Of a stretch of DNA of 43,225 nt, positions 17,582 to 28,405 are shown piece by piece (positions within the stretch are counted from its first letter, which is position 1; every line of letters begins with the position of its first letter). Under the pieces are notes generated by a model. That model saw nothing but the letters and a program-made list of their open reading frames with translations. It was not told the origin of the DNA and did no database searches. This DNA comes from Lapidilactobacillus luobeiensis (GTDB lineage Bacteria > Bacillota > Bacilli > Lactobacillales > Lactobacillaceae): positions 1 to 43,225 of the forward strand of contig NZ_BROC01000026.1 in assembly GCF_024345205.1 (NCBI RefSeq), given 5' to 3'. Both the position numbers and the translations under genes were made by a program.

Positions 17582-17754
17582 GTCGACATAAACCAATTTT
17601 ATTTTTTTATTGATTCGATCAACGCCGCTTTATGGGCAATTGTGACTAAAACGTGACTATATAACGACTTATTTTAGCAAAGCCACTTCAAAAAAAGTGA
17701 TTTCTCACTAAAAAATTAAGCCGGACCAATTCGATAACATTTATGTATATAAAA

Positions 17755-17787
17755 AGCGCTACGATTATGCATAAATCGAATAGCGCT
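17755..17787. terminator. Terminator of galR
   Basis: AGCGCTACGATT and AATCGAATAGCGCT form a stem (17755-17787) with a two-base bulge. A and T runs lie on both sides, so it can work on both strands. It separates galR from the WxL locus. Confidence 0.75.
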
Positions 17788-17850
17788 CAAAAATAATTGG
17801 TTGAAAAATGAATTTTAGATTGGTTATTATCAGATCGGCGCGTTTACAGC

Positions 17851-18902
<1,052 letters not shown>

Positions 18903-18933
18903 CCGTTGCAACCACAAGCGTTACCCCAAATAA

Positions 18934-18948
18934 ATAATTTACTAAAAT
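18934..18948. promoter_or_regulatory. GalR-type operator 2
   Basis: TAATTTACTAAAATA contains TTTACTAAA and lies just upstream of the msmE -35 box at 18952. Confidence 0.65.
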
Positions 18949-18951
18949 AAG

Positions 18952-18981
18952 TTGACAGCGCTTGCATGTGGGGTGTATAAC
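18952..18981 (+). promoter_or_regulatory. msmE promoter with overlapping cre site
   Basis: TTGACA (18952-18957), 18 bases, TATAAC (18976-18981). TGACAGCGCTTGCA (18953-18966) overlaps the -35 box and fits the CcpA cre consensus with two mismatches, so glucose repression is expected. Confidence 0.75.
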
Positions 18982-18985
18982 TATG

Positions 18986-19003
18986 TTAGTAAATATTTAC
19001 TTT
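18986..19003. promoter_or_regulatory. GalR-type operator 3
   Basis: TTAGTAAATATTTACTTT contains the perfect 12-bp palindrome GTAAATATTTAC (18989-19000). It lies just downstream of the msmE -10, where bound repressor would block transcription. Confidence 0.68.
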
Positions 19004-19053
19004 ATATTTTACTGGTGTACGACAATTCAGCTTTTGAAAGGGAGTAGTTTAAG

Positions 19054-20364
19054 GTGAAAGTTTGGGTAAAACGTGCTTTATTAGGCATCAGTGCAGTAGC
19101 ATTGGCCGCTATTCTAGGAGCTTGTGGCAATAGCAAGTCAACTAGCTCATCAGGTACAAGTTCTAAGAAAGATGATTCTTTATTAGTTTGGTGCTGGGAC
19201 GAAACTTATAACACTAAAGCAGTTAAGGATGCAATCAAGGTCTACAAGAAAGAGAACGGTGATCAAAAAGTTAAAGTCGTGACCATGTCACAAGATGATA
19301 TCGTTCAAAAACTGAACACGGGCTTATCATCTGGTAGCACTAAAGGTTTGCCAAATATTGTTTTGATCGAAGATTATCGGATCCAAAGTTACTTGAAATC
19401 ATATCCTGACGCATTTGCAGATTTGACGAGCATTTCTAAGAAGTCAAAATTCTCCGCTTATAAATCAGCGGTCAACCAAGTTAGTGGTAAGACTTATGGC
19501 GTGCCATTCGATAGTGGTGTTGCCGCAATGTTCTACCGGACAGATTATTTGGAACAAGCCGGCTATAAGGCCAGCGACTTGCAAAATATTACTTGGGAAA
19601 AATACATTGAGATCGGTAAAAAAGTTAAAGAGAAGACTGGTCATACCATGTTATCCCAAGATCCTAGTGATTTAGGGACTTTACGGATCATGATGCAATC
19701 AGCTGGTAGCTGGTATACCAAGAGTGATGGTAAGACCGTCAACCTTGAGAACAACAAGGTCTTGAAGCAAGCAATCACTGTTTATAAAGATATGATGGAT
19801 TCTGGTATCGTTACTAAGGTTTCTGGCTGGGATGCCGGTGTTGCTGCTGTTCAAAAGGGTACTGTCGCTTCTGCACCAACAGGGGCTTGGTATTCAAGTA
19901 CGATCCAAGGTGCTAAGGATCAAAGCGGGAAATGGGCGATCGCGCCAATTCCTCGGTTAGGTGCTAATAGCAAGTCTGTCAATGCATCAAGTATTGGTGG
20001 CGCAGGCTGGTACGTTTTGAAGGGTGTCGGCAATGTTAGTGGTGCCAAAGACTTCTTATCAAAGACCTTTGCATCTAGCGCGGATCTAATGAACGATTTG
20101 GCTAAAGATATTGGCGCTGTCAGCACTTTGAAGACGGCTAAGCAAGGTAGTAACTATAAAGCAGAATATCCATTCTACTCTAATCAAAAAGTTTTTGAAG
20201 ACTTATTGAGCTGGTCAAACGAAGTGCCAGAAGTTAACTATGGTTTGAGCACTTATCAAATCGAAGATGTTATGAAAGATCCTGTTCAATCTATTTTGAA
20301 GGGTGAGAGTATTGATTCAGCACTGAAGCAAGCACAATCGCAAGCTGAAACAGCAGTTCAATAG
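19054..20364 (+). CDS. msmE: ABC sugar-binding lipoprotein (MsmE/RafE-like)
   Basis: A 436-residue extracellular solute-binding protein. It has a lipoprotein signal with lipobox LGAC (cysteine about 24), a Ser/Thr/Lys-rich linker (about 26-42), then a bacterial family 1 sugar-binding fold. Start is GTG behind GAAAGGGAG. It is first in the msmE-msmF-msmG-melA operon, so its ligand is probably an alpha-galactoside such as raffinose or melibiose; this is inferred from the alpha-galactosidase. A hairpin after its stop (20384-20443) may keep its transcript more abundant than the permease part. Confidence 0.88.
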   Translation: MKVWVKRALLGISAVALAAILGACGNSKSTSSSGTSSKKDDSLLVWCWDETYNTKAVKDAIKVYKKENGDQKVKVVTMSQDDIVQKLNTGLSSGSTKGLPNIVLIEDYRIQSYLKSYPDAFADLTSISKKSKFSAYKSAVNQVSGKTYGVPFDSGVAAMFYRTDYLEQAGYKASDLQNITWEKYIEIGKKVKEKTGHTMLSQDPSDLGTLRIMMQSAGSWYTKSDGKTVNLENNKVLKQAITVYKDMMDSGIVTKVSGWDAGVAAVQKGTVASAPTGAWYSSTIQGAKDQSGKWAIAPIPRLGANSKSVNASSIGGAGWYVLKGVGNVSGAKDFLSKTFASSADLMNDLAKDIGAVSTLKTAKQGSNYKAEYPFYSNQKVFEDLLSWSNEVPEVNYGLSTYQIEDVMKDPVQSILKGESIDSALKQAQSQAETAVQ

Positions 20365-20383
20365 TAATTTAAACTTTTAGTGG

Positions 20384-20448
20384 GACTCATCTTTAAAACA
20401 GTTTAACTCAATCCTTAGGAGTTACATTGTGATAAGGTGAGTCTTTTA
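20384..20448 (+). terminator. Possible attenuator or processing hairpin between msmE and msmF
   Basis: GACTCATCTT (20384-20393) pairs with AAGGTGAGTC (20434-20443) with one wobble and is followed by TTTTATTT. The loop is long (40 bases). Binding-protein genes often have such a leaky element so that they outnumber the permeases. Confidence 0.5.
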
Positions 20449-20473
20449 TTTAAAAATCTTGAGGTGATTTTCA

Positions 20474-21355
20474 GTGAAAGCAAAAACAAAAAAAACGCGT
20501 TTGGAGAAAAGTGGTTGGGGTTTCGTGACCCCAAGTGTGATCCTGATTACGTTGACGGTCTTCATTCCAATGATCCAAGCGTTGATCACATCCTTCCAAA
20601 GCGGTACACCAGCCAATATGCATTTTGTCGGTTTCCAAAACTATGTCACGATGTTTCATGACGCGACTTTTAGATCAGCGGCATTCAACACCTTGCTGTA
20701 TTTAGTTGTTCAAGTGCCGATCATGATCTTCTTGGCACTGATCATTTCTTCGTTACTAAATGACCATCGGTTGAAATTCAGAGGATTATTTCGGACTGCG
20801 ATCTTCTTACCATGTATCACGTCATTAGTTTCTTATTCATTATTGATGAAGTCGATCTTCTCTCCTGATGGCATTATGAATAAGATGCTCTTGTCGATCC
20901 ATTTGATCAATGTGCCGATCCAATGGTTGACTGATCCGGTCTGGGCCAAAGTCTTGATCATTATTTCGATCACTTGGCGTTGGACTGGTTACAATATGAT
21001 CTTCTTCCTATCCGGTCTGCAAAATATCGATGATTCGATTTATGAAGCGGCCGAAATGGACGGCGCTTCGAAGATCCAGAGTTTCTTCAAAGTGACGATC
21101 CCGATGTTAAAACCAATCATTTTATTTACAACGATCACTTCCACGATCGGGACGTTGCAATTGTTCGATGAAGTCAACAACATTACTAAGGGTGGTCCTG
21201 GTAATGCGACGACGACCTTATCGCAATATATCTATAATTTGAGTTACAAATATACGCCTAACTTTGGCTATGCCGCGGCAGTTTCCTTTGTCATCGTGAT
21301 CGCCATCGTTATCTTGTCATTCTTGCAAATGAGATTAGGGAGAGAAAAACAATGA
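20474..21355 (+). CDS. msmF: ABC sugar permease (MsmF/RafF-like)
   Basis: A 293-residue membrane protein of the MalF-type binding-protein-dependent permease family, with about six transmembrane helices. The EAA loop, EAAEMDGASKIQSFFKVTIP (about 200-219), docks the ATPase. Start is GTG behind GAGGTGATTTTCA. Its last bases overlap the msmG start (ATGA), which shows tight coupling. It should form the channel with MsmG. Confidence 0.9.
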   Translation: MKAKTKKTRLEKSGWGFVTPSVILITLTVFIPMIQALITSFQSGTPANMHFVGFQNYVTMFHDATFRSAAFNTLLYLVVQVPIMIFLALIISSLLNDHRLKFRGLFRTAIFLPCITSLVSYSLLMKSIFSPDGIMNKMLLSIHLINVPIQWLTDPVWAKVLIIISITWRWTGYNMIFFLSGLQNIDDSIYEAAEMDGASKIQSFFKVTIPMLKPIILFTTITSTIGTLQLFDEVNNITKGGPGNATTTLSQYIYNLSYKYTPNFGYAAAVSFVIVIAIVILSFLQMRLGREKQ

Positions 21356-22194
21356 AAACTAAAAACCGAATCAGTAATTTCTTTAAATATTTGATTTTGA
21401 TCGTTCTCTCGGTTATCTCAATTTTTCCTTTTTATTTCATGATCGTCGGCATGACCAATAAGACCATTGATATCAATACGGGTAAATTAACTTTTGGTGG
21501 CAACCTGATGACCAATCTACACAGCTTATTTGGAAGTGAGTTGGATTTCCCACGGGCTTTGTTGAACTCGGCGATCATTGCCATTGCAGTTACACTGTTG
21601 TCGTTAGCCTTATCATCACTAGCCGGTTACGGTTTCGAGATCTATCGGACTAAGACGACGGAAAATGTCTTCAATATTCTTTTACTCTCCATGATGGTAC
21701 CTTTTGCGGCGTTGATGATCCCGTTATATCGGATGTTCAGTAAGTTAAGTAATACGCCGTTTCAAGTGGTGGGGATCAACACGTTCTATGCGGTCATCAT
21801 TCCAACGATGACTACCGCGTTTCTGATTTTCTTCTTCCGCCAAAACGTTAAGTCTTTCCCAATAGACTTGATCGAAGCGGCCAGATTAGACGGCTTGAAT
21901 GAATTCCGTATCTTTACGCGGATCTATGTTCCGGCTTCCAAGAATACGTATTCGGCTGCTGCCATCATTACATTTATGAGCGCTTGGAATAATTACCTTT
22001 GGCCATTAGTTGTTTTACAATCGCCAGATAAGCGGACGATCCCGTTGGTCCTGTCCGCGATGGGCGCTTCCTACACACCAGATTATGGCATGATGATGTG
22101 TGGTATCGTTATTTCGACATTACCGATCGCGATCCTCTTCTTCTTCATGCAAAAGAATTTCGTTCAAGGTATGTTAGGTTCGGTCAAGGGATAA
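21352..22194 (+). CDS. msmG: ABC sugar permease (MsmG/RafG-like)
   Basis: A 280-residue MalG-type permease with about six transmembrane helices and the EAA loop EAARLDGLNEFRIFTRIYVP (about 178-197). It overlaps msmF by four bases and is followed four bases later by melA. No ATP-binding gene of the MsmK/MalK type is in this operon or elsewhere in the window, so the importer must use an ATPase encoded elsewhere. Confidence 0.9.
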   Translation: MKTKNRISNFFKYLILIVLSVISIFPFYFMIVGMTNKTIDINTGKLTFGGNLMTNLHSLFGSELDFPRALLNSAIIAIAVTLLSLALSSLAGYGFEIYRTKTTENVFNILLLSMMVPFAALMIPLYRMFSKLSNTPFQVVGINTFYAVIIPTMTTAFLIFFFRQNVKSFPIDLIEAARLDGLNEFRIFTRIYVPASKNTYSAAAIITFMSAWNNYLWPLVVLQSPDKRTIPLVLSAMGASYTPDYGMMMCGIVISTLPIAILFFFMQKNFVQGMLGSVKG

Positions 22195-22198
22195 GCAG

Positions 22199-24394
22199 AT
22201 GATAAATTACGATGAGAAAAACAAAATTTTTCACTTGAGTAATGGCTCGATCAGTTACGTTCTGGGTGTTGATGAACATGGAATCTTGGAACATTTATAT
22301 TTTGGCGCCGCCATTAAGGACTATCATGGATTACGAACTTATCCACGCGTAAATCGTGACTTTTCTCCAAATTTGCCTGATAGTCAAGATCGTCTATTCT
22401 CTTTAGATACAGTTCTTCAGGAATATCCGACTGCTGGAAATGGTGACTTTCGCGCGCCGGCGCAAAGTGTCCAGTTTGAAAATGGCTCGACCGTTACTGA
22501 GCTACGTTATGATCATTATCGGATCATTGCCGGTAAGCCGGGATTATCAGGTTTACCAGCAACATTCTCCCAAGAAAATGGTGATGCGCAGACTTTGGTC
22601 GTGACACTGATCGATTCTTTACAAAAGTTAGCTGTTGACTTGAACTATACGATTTTTAAGGATTCAGCGGCTTTGGTCCGTTCAACTAAGATCCGTAATC
22701 AAAGCGGACAGCTCGTCAAACTGAAACGAGCGCTTAGTATGAATCTTGATTTGCCCACAGCTAGTTATGATCTGATCCATTTGCGGGGTGCTTGGGCGCG
22801 GGAACGCAATATCGAGCGGGTTGCATTGCCACTAGGAACGGTACGTTTAGGCAGTAACCGAGGCGTTTCCAGCCATCAAGAGAATCCTTTCTTCGCTTTA
22901 GCTGAGAAGAAAGCCGATGAGCGTTCTGGCGCGGTTTATGCGGTCAATTTCGTTTACAGCGGTGATTTCGAGGCGACGATCGAAACTGATCCATACAAGC
23001 AATTGAGAGTTCAAATCGGTATTGATTCGGAACAATTTGAGTGGCCGCTTGAACCTAGTGCTAGTTTTCAGACACCAGAGGTCGTCATGGTATACAGCGC
23101 CACTGGTTTAACGACAATGTCACAAACATTTCATCAGTTCTACCATGATCATTTGATTCGGAGTCCCTATAAAGATCAAGAACGACCGATCCTATTGAAC
23201 AACTGGGAAGCAACTTATTTTGACTTTAATGAGGCCAAACTGTTGGATTTAATGGATGCGGCCCAGAAAGTGGGTATCGAGTTATTTGTTCTTGATGATG
23301 GCTGGTTTGGCCAACGTGATAGTGATTTCACTTCATTGGGAGATTGGTTTGAGAATCGCCAGAAATTGTCTCATGGATTAAGTGGTTTGGCCGCCGCTGC
23401 GCATCAGCGTGGTCTGAAATTCGGTCTTTGGGTCGAGCCAGAAATGATTTCGCGGCAAAGTCGATTATTTGAGCAACATCCTGATTGGTATTTCCATATT
23501 CCGGGTCGTGGGGCGGCCTTGAGTCGGAGCCAGTACGTTCTGGATCTTACTCGTCCTGAAGTGCGCGCCAATATTTATGATCAGATAGAAGCACTTTTGA
23601 GTCAGGGCTTTATTGATTATTTGAAATGGGATATGAATCGGCCCTTAACTGATGTCTTTTCAAGCCAATTACCGGCAGATCAGCAAGGGACGCTCAAACA
23701 TCGCTATGTTTTAGGACTTTATGAGTTGATGGAGCGTCTGATCAGTCAACATCCAGAGATTTTATTTGAAGCTTGCGCAAGTGGCGGCGGTCGTTTTGAT
23801 CCTGGGATGCTTTATTATATGCCTCAAGTTTGGACCAGCGATAATACTGACCCAGTCGCTCGGTTGGCGATCCAGACAGGAACAAGCCTAGCTTATCCAT
23901 TGAATACGATGGGTGCACATGTTTCTGCGTCACCGAATGAACAGACAGGGCGGCGGACTTCTTTGAACACGCGCGGTAATGTGGCCTTCTTTGGTGATCT
24001 GGGGTACGAGTTAGATTTAACTGAGCTTAGTACGTCCGAACTTGCTGAAATCAAGACTCAAATCAATTTTTATAAAAAATACCGTGCCCTTTTCCAAAGC
24101 GGCAAGTTTTATCGCTTAGATGGTCTGGATCCTGAAGATAATTATTATGCTTGGCAAGTGGTTTCCGCAAATCAAGAAAGTGCCGCAGCTCAAGTGACTA
24201 GAGTTCTAGGCAGCGCCTCAGAACCGTTCGCGATTTTGAGATTCCGTGGTCTAAATCCCAACTGGCGTTATACCCTAGATTCGTCAGAAACGGTTTATAA
24301 CGGGGACGAATTGATGAATGCCGGAATTTATTTGAACTGGGTCAATAACGGTGATTTCGCAAGCAAATTATTTATGATCCAACGATTCTCGTAG
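22199..24394 (+). CDS. melA: Alpha-galactosidase, GH36
   Basis: A 731-residue GH36 enzyme that removes terminal alpha-1,6-galactose from melibiose, raffinose and stachyose. The length fits the bacterial tetrameric group. An N-terminal beta-supersandwich is followed by a TIM barrel with LNNWEATYFDF, LFVLDDGWFG and WVEPEMIS. The nucleophile is expected to be Asp478 in LKWDMNR and the acid/base Asp548 in SDNTDP. There is no signal peptide, so it acts in the cytoplasm after MsmEFG uptake. Its galactose product feeds galK-galT-galE downstream. Confidence 0.95.
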   Translation: MINYDEKNKIFHLSNGSISYVLGVDEHGILEHLYFGAAIKDYHGLRTYPRVNRDFSPNLPDSQDRLFSLDTVLQEYPTAGNGDFRAPAQSVQFENGSTVTELRYDHYRIIAGKPGLSGLPATFSQENGDAQTLVVTLIDSLQKLAVDLNYTIFKDSAALVRSTKIRNQSGQLVKLKRALSMNLDLPTASYDLIHLRGAWARERNIERVALPLGTVRLGSNRGVSSHQENPFFALAEKKADERSGAVYAVNFVYSGDFEATIETDPYKQLRVQIGIDSEQFEWPLEPSASFQTPEVVMVYSATGLTTMSQTFHQFYHDHLIRSPYKDQERPILLNNWEATYFDFNEAKLLDLMDAAQKVGIELFVLDDGWFGQRDSDFTSLGDWFENRQKLSHGLSGLAAAAHQRGLKFGLWVEPEMISRQSRLFEQHPDWYFHIPGRGAALSRSQYVLDLTRPEVRANIYDQIEALLSQGFIDYLKWDMNRPLTDVFSSQLPADQQGTLKHRYVLGLYELMERLISQHPEILFEACASGGGRFDPGMLYYMPQVWTSDNTDPVARLAIQTGTSLAYPLNTMGAHVSASPNEQTGRRTSLNTRGNVAFFGDLGYELDLTELSTSELAEIKTQINFYKKYRALFQSGKFYRLDGLDPEDNYYAWQVVSANQESAAAQVTRVLGSASEPFAILRFRGLNPNWRYTLDSSETVYNGDELMNAGIYLNWVNNGDFASKLFMIQRFS

Positions 24395-24444
24395 AAAAAG
24401 CACTGAGATCAACAGCGATAGGCAAGAAATCGGAGTTGACCGGT

Positions 24445-24473
24445 TTGCATTTACTGCGGAAACGTGGTATAAA
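24445..24473 (+). promoter_or_regulatory. galE promoter
   Basis: TTGCAT (24445-24450), 17 bases, TATAAA (24468-24473). Two GalR-type palindromes follow at once, so galEKT can be expressed separately from msm-melA under the same repressor. Confidence 0.68.
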
Positions 24474-24489
24474 ATATTTAGTAAATATT
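24473..24489. promoter_or_regulatory. GalR-type operator 4
   Basis: AATATTTA-G-TAAATATT, a perfect palindrome around a central base that starts at the end of the galE -10 box. Confidence 0.72.
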
Positions 24490-24492
24490 TTA

Positions 24493-24508
24493 TTGTTTAC
24501 TAAAACAA
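24493..24508. promoter_or_regulatory. GalR-type operator 5
   Basis: TTGTTTACTAAAACAA holds the same TTTACTAAA core. It lies 20 bases after operator 4, about two helical turns, which suits cooperative binding. Confidence 0.68.
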
Positions 24509-24524
24509 TATGAGGTGATTGATG

Positions 24525-25517
24525 ATGGCAATTATGGTAACAGGTGGCGCTGGGTATATTGGGTCGCACACGACTGATCGCTTGATCGAACAAGGTCAAG
24601 ATGTTGTGGTCGTTGATAATTTGTTGACGGGGCATCGTGCGGCGATCAATCCTAAGGCCCGGTTCTATCAAGGCGATTTGCGGGATCATGACTTCCTCGA
24701 TGGTGTTTTTGAACAGGAACAGATCACAGGTGTGGTTCATTTCGCCGCTAGTTCGTTAGTGGCCGAATCAATGGCACAGCCTTTGAAGTATTTCGATAAT
24801 AACGACTATGGTTTTATCGTCCTATTGGAAACGATGATCAAGCATAATGTTAAAAAGCTGGTCTTCTCATCAACGGCGGCAACATTTGGTGAGGCTAAGG
24901 AAATGCCGATCACTGAAACAACGCCACAGGTACCAACGAATCCCTATGGTGAAAGTAAATTAGTCATGGAAAAGTTCGCGCATTGGGCTGATGTCGCTAA
25001 TGGGCTTCGCTGGGTCGCGTTACGCTACTTCAATGTTGCCGGCGCCAAAGCGGATGGTTCGATCGGTGAAGATCATCGTCCCGAGACGCATCTGATCCCG
25101 ATCGTTTTGCAAGTTGCGAGTGGCAAACGAGCGAAACTACAGATCTTTGGCGGGGATTATCCGACACCAGATGGCACGAATGTTCGTGACTATGTTCATG
25201 TGATGGATCTGGCCGACGCGCATATCTTGGCTTTACAATACTTGAATGCGGGCAATGATTCGAACGCATTCAATTTGGGTTCAGCGACAGGATTTTCAAA
25301 TCTAGAGATCGTCCAAGCGGCTCGGAAAGTAACCGGCGCGCCGATCCCTTGTGAGATCGCTGGCCGGCGTCCTGGGGATCCTAGTACATTGATCGCGTCT
25401 TCGCAGAAGGCTCGCGACATTCTACATTGGGCACCAAATTATGATGATATCGAGAAAATTATCGCGACAGCTTGGACTTGGACGCAGAGCCATCCTGAAG
25501 GTTACGGAGACAAGTGA
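24525..25517 (+). CDS. galE: UDP-glucose 4-epimerase
   Basis: A 330-residue short-chain dehydrogenase/reductase-fold epimerase that interconverts UDP-galactose and UDP-glucose with bound NAD. It shows the NAD-binding GGAGYIGSH (about 6-14), the SSTAATFG segment with the catalytic Ser/Thr region, the YGESK catalytic Tyr-Lys motif (about 146-150), and the C-terminal [15 protein letters not shown]. Three in-frame starts exist (TTG 24519, ATG 24522, ATG 24525). The last gives MAIMVTGG, usual for GalE, with GAGGTG well placed. It is the first gene of galE-galK-galT. Confidence 0.95.
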   Translation: MAIMVTGGAGYIGSHTTDRLIEQGQDVVVVDNLLTGHRAAINPKARFYQGDLRDHDFLDGVFEQEQITGVVHFAASSLVAESMAQPLKYFDNNDYGFIVLLETMIKHNVKKLVFSSTAATFGEAKEMPITETTPQVPTNPYGESKLVMEKFAHWADVANGLRWVALRYFNVAGAKADGSIGEDHRPETHLIPIVLQVASGKRAKLQIFGGDYPTPDGTNVRDYVHVMDLADAHILALQYLNAGNDSNAFNLGSATGFSNLEIVQAARKVTGAPIPCEIAGRRPGDPSTLIASSQKARDILHWAPNYDDIEKIIATAWTWTQSHPEGYGDK

Positions 25518-25548
25518 CCCAAGTTGTTACGGATACGAGGGGTTTGAA

Positions 25549-26736
25549 ATGAAGTTATCAGAGATCAATCAAGATTTTGCCAGTATCTTTTCTGAGGCGG
25601 TAGTGGCAAATTATTTCGCGCCAGGACGGATCAACCTGATCGGCGAACATACGGATTATAATGGCGGTCATGTTTTCCCAGCAGCGATCAGCTTGGGGAC
25701 TTACGCGGCGATGGCGCCGCGTCAGGACCAGACTTTGCACCTTTACTCGGCAAACTTCAAACAAGAAGCGGTGCGAGTGATTGCTTTAGACAAATTGGCT
25801 TTTGCCAAGGCAGATGGTTGGACGAATTTCGTCAAGGGTGAATTCGCGTTATTACAAGAAGCTGGGCACAAATTCGATCATGGTTTGGATATTTACTTTT
25901 ACGGGAATTTACCGGCGGCATCAGGGTTGTCTTCATCAAGTTCGATCGAGTTGTTGACTGGTGCGATCATCAATGATGTTTATCAGTTGGGTATTTCGCA
26001 ATTGGACCTGATCAAGTTAGGCCAACAAGTCGAAAACCAATACATCGGGGTCAATTCTGGGATCATGGATCAATTCGCGATCGGGATGGGCCGTAAAGAT
26101 CAGGCGATCTTTTTAGATACGAATAGTTTGGCTTATCAGTATTACCCGCTGGACCTGCAAGACTATCGGGTCGTGATCATGAACACGAATAAGCCACGGG
26201 CGCTGAGCGACAGCAAATATAATCAGCGGCGTGCCGAGTGTGAAGCAGCCTTGGCAGAGTTACAACGAGTAGTCAAGATCACGACCTTGGGTGATCTCAG
26301 CGCAGAAACGTTCGACGAATATAGTTACGCGCTAGATGATGAAATTCTGTTGAAACGGGCGCGCCATGCGGTCTGGGAGAACCAACGGACGATTCGCGCG
26401 GCACAAGCGTTAACGAATCATGATCTTGCTGAATTCGGTCGTTTGATGAACGCTTCCCACGTTTCCTTGGAATATGATTATGAAGTCACCGGACTTGAAT
26501 TGGATACGTTGGTCCATACGGCTTGGCAACAAGCAGGGGTGTTCGGCGCGCGGATGACTGGTGCTGGCTTTGGCGGTTGTGCGATCGCTCTAGTCAAAAA
26601 CGATCAGATTCCTAGTTTCATCACCAGCGTGGGGACTGTTTATGCTGAAACTGTTGGTTATGAGGCTGGTTTCTTCGTGGCTCAGATCGCAGATGGTCCG
26701 CATAAAATCACCGAGACAGAATTAACGATCGAATAG
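25549..26736 (+). CDS. galK: Galactokinase
   Basis: A 395-residue GHMP-family kinase that phosphorylates galactose at C1. It has the galactokinase signature GRINLIGEHTDYNGG (about 25-39), the ATP-binding loop LPAASGLSSSSSIE (about 122-135) and the C-terminal MTGAGFGGCAIAL (about 336-348). The start at 25549 follows ACGAGGGG; the open frame reaches further into the end of galE but that part does not look like a galactokinase. It lies 31 bases after galE. Confidence 0.95.
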   Translation: MKLSEINQDFASIFSEAVVANYFAPGRINLIGEHTDYNGGHVFPAAISLGTYAAMAPRQDQTLHLYSANFKQEAVRVIALDKLAFAKADGWTNFVKGEFALLQEAGHKFDHGLDIYFYGNLPAASGLSSSSSIELLTGAIINDVYQLGISQLDLIKLGQQVENQYIGVNSGIMDQFAIGMGRKDQAIFLDTNSLAYQYYPLDLQDYRVVIMNTNKPRALSDSKYNQRRAECEAALAELQRVVKITTLGDLSAETFDEYSYALDDEILLKRARHAVWENQRTIRAAQALTNHDLAEFGRLMNASHVSLEYDYEVTGLELDTLVHTAWQQAGVFGARMTGAGFGGCAIALVKNDQIPSFITSVGTVYAETVGYEAGFFVAQIADGPHKITETELTIE

Positions 26737-26859
26737 ATCGCATAGAACTGGTACTCGGCGCAACCGCTACACCACGCGACCAACAACTGTTGCTTGCTGT
26801 GGCGGCAGCGTCGTGGTCGTTGATTGGAATTTTATTGAGGGAATGGGAGTTTTGACGTT

Positions 26860-28365
26860 ATGGCAGCAACAAATTTGATCTCGGCTTTTCTGAATTGGGT
26901 CTTGAAATACAATTCGCAATATCAAGATCTTGATCGCGTTTACTTACAAAATCATATTTTGACCTTGATCGGTGGGACGGATCCGGCCAAGGTGAACGGG
27001 GTGACCGCTGCAAGCCCGATCGCGCTGGCCAATGCTTTAGTAGATTACGCGGTCGAACAAGGAACGATCGGGACGACTTTGCCTGAACGTGATATCTTAG
27101 CCGCGCAATTATTAGATTTGCTGACGCCACTGCCAAGCGCGGTCAATCAACAATTTTGGCGCCGCCACGATCAGCAATCTCCTGAGGCGGCCACGGAATA
27201 CTTCTACCAACTTTCAACGGCCAATGATTACGTCAAAACCGCCCAGATCGCTAAAAATATCAAATATTCGGTCGCAACTGACTATGGTGACCTTGAGATC
27301 ACGATCAATCTATCTAAGCCGGAGAAAGATCCCAAGGCGATCGCCGCAGCCGCCAAAAAAGCACCGGCCACTTATCCAGCCTGTCAGTTGTGTATCGAGA
27401 ATGAAGGCTATCTGGGTCGTTTGGATTACCCAGCACGCAGCAATCATCGGATCGTTCGTTTTGATCTGGCCGGTAAAACTTGGGGCTTCCAATATTCACC
27501 TTATGCTTACTTTAATGAACATTGTATTTTCTTAGACGCGAAGCATGAGCCGATGCATATTTCACGGCAGACTTTCGTTAATCTATTCTCGATCATTTCA
27601 CTGTTTCCGCATTACTTTGTCGGCAGTAACGCGGACTTGCCGATCGTCGGCGGTTCAATGTTGAGCCACGAACATTATCAAGGTGGTCGCCATACCTTTG
27701 CCATGGCTCAGGCGCCAGTAGAGCGACACTTTGACTGGGCTGCGTTTCCTGATGTTTCTTTGGGCGTGGTCAAATGGCCAATGTCTGTCTTACGATTGGA
27801 AGGTAAGGATCAAGCTAGTTTGATCGATGCGGCCAGCGTTATCTTGGCGACTTGGCGGCAATATTCCGATCCGAGCCAACAAATCAAGGCCGTTGAAGCA
27901 GATGGTACTTTGCATCACACAGTCACACCGATAGCCCGGTGTTTAAAGACCGGCGAGTATCAGCTTGACCTGGTTTTGCGAGATAATCAGACTTCCGCTG
28001 AGTACCCAGATGGTATTTTCCACCCACACCAAGATGTTCAACACATCAAACGCGAAAATATTGGTCTGATCGAAGTAATGGGGCTGGCGATTTTGCCGGC
28101 ACGATTACTAACGGAATTGCAAGAGGTCGAGAAGTATTTGCTGCAACAACCCAATGAGATCGCGGACTATCATCGCGCGTGGGCTGATGAACTTCAAGAG
28201 AAATATAGTGGCCAACTCAATGAGGAAAATGTTGAACGGCTCGTGCGCGAAGAAGTAGGTCAAGTTTTTGCGCGAGTATTGGCGGACGCTGGCGTCTTCA
28301 AACGCACTGACGCAGGCCAGACTGCTTTCGATAAATTCGTGCAACATGTTTTGGCCGCGAATTAA
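26860..28365 (+). CDS. galT: UTP-hexose-1-phosphate uridylyltransferase, class II GalT
   Basis: A 501-residue class II (Firmicutes-type) GalT that swaps galactose 1-phosphate and UDP-glucose. It is much longer than the class I enzyme of E. coli. The active-site region is SHEHYQGGRH (about 268-277). The metal-type cysteines PACQLCIENEGYLGR (about 170-184) are also seen. It is last in the Leloir operon, 123 bases after galK in a GC-rich spacer without a clear signal. A strong terminator follows. No galM is in the window, so the mutarotase step must be supplied elsewhere. Confidence 0.93.
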   Translation: MAATNLISAFLNWVLKYNSQYQDLDRVYLQNHILTLIGGTDPAKVNGVTAASPIALANALVDYAVEQGTIGTTLPERDILAAQLLDLLTPLPSAVNQQFWRRHDQQSPEAATEYFYQLSTANDYVKTAQIAKNIKYSVATDYGDLEITINLSKPEKDPKAIAAAAKKAPATYPACQLCIENEGYLGRLDYPARSNHRIVRFDLAGKTWGFQYSPYAYFNEHCIFLDAKHEPMHISRQTFVNLFSIISLFPHYFVGSNADLPIVGGSMLSHEHYQGGRHTFAMAQAPVERHFDWAAFPDVSLGVVKWPMSVLRLEGKDQASLIDAASVILATWRQYSDPSQQIKAVEADGTLHHTVTPIARCLKTGEYQLDLVLRDNQTSAEYPDGIFHPHQDVQHIKRENIGLIEVMGLAILPARLLTELQEVEKYLLQQPNEIADYHRAWADELQEKYSGQLNEENVERLVREEVGQVFARVLADAGVFKRTDAGQTAFDKFVQHVLAAN

Positions 28366-28405
28366 GGTTGCTACTTGAGCATCATTAGCATCAGTTAAAT
28401 CAGAG

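Noticed and set aside
25441-25548. Upstream extension of galK by 36 codons
   Set aside because: It overlaps the end of galE, has no galactokinase similarity and lacks an RBS, while 25549 has one.
26737-26859. GC-rich spacer between galK and galT as a regulatory hairpin
   Set aside because: Only partial complementarity is visible and no terminator tail follows, so I make no claim.
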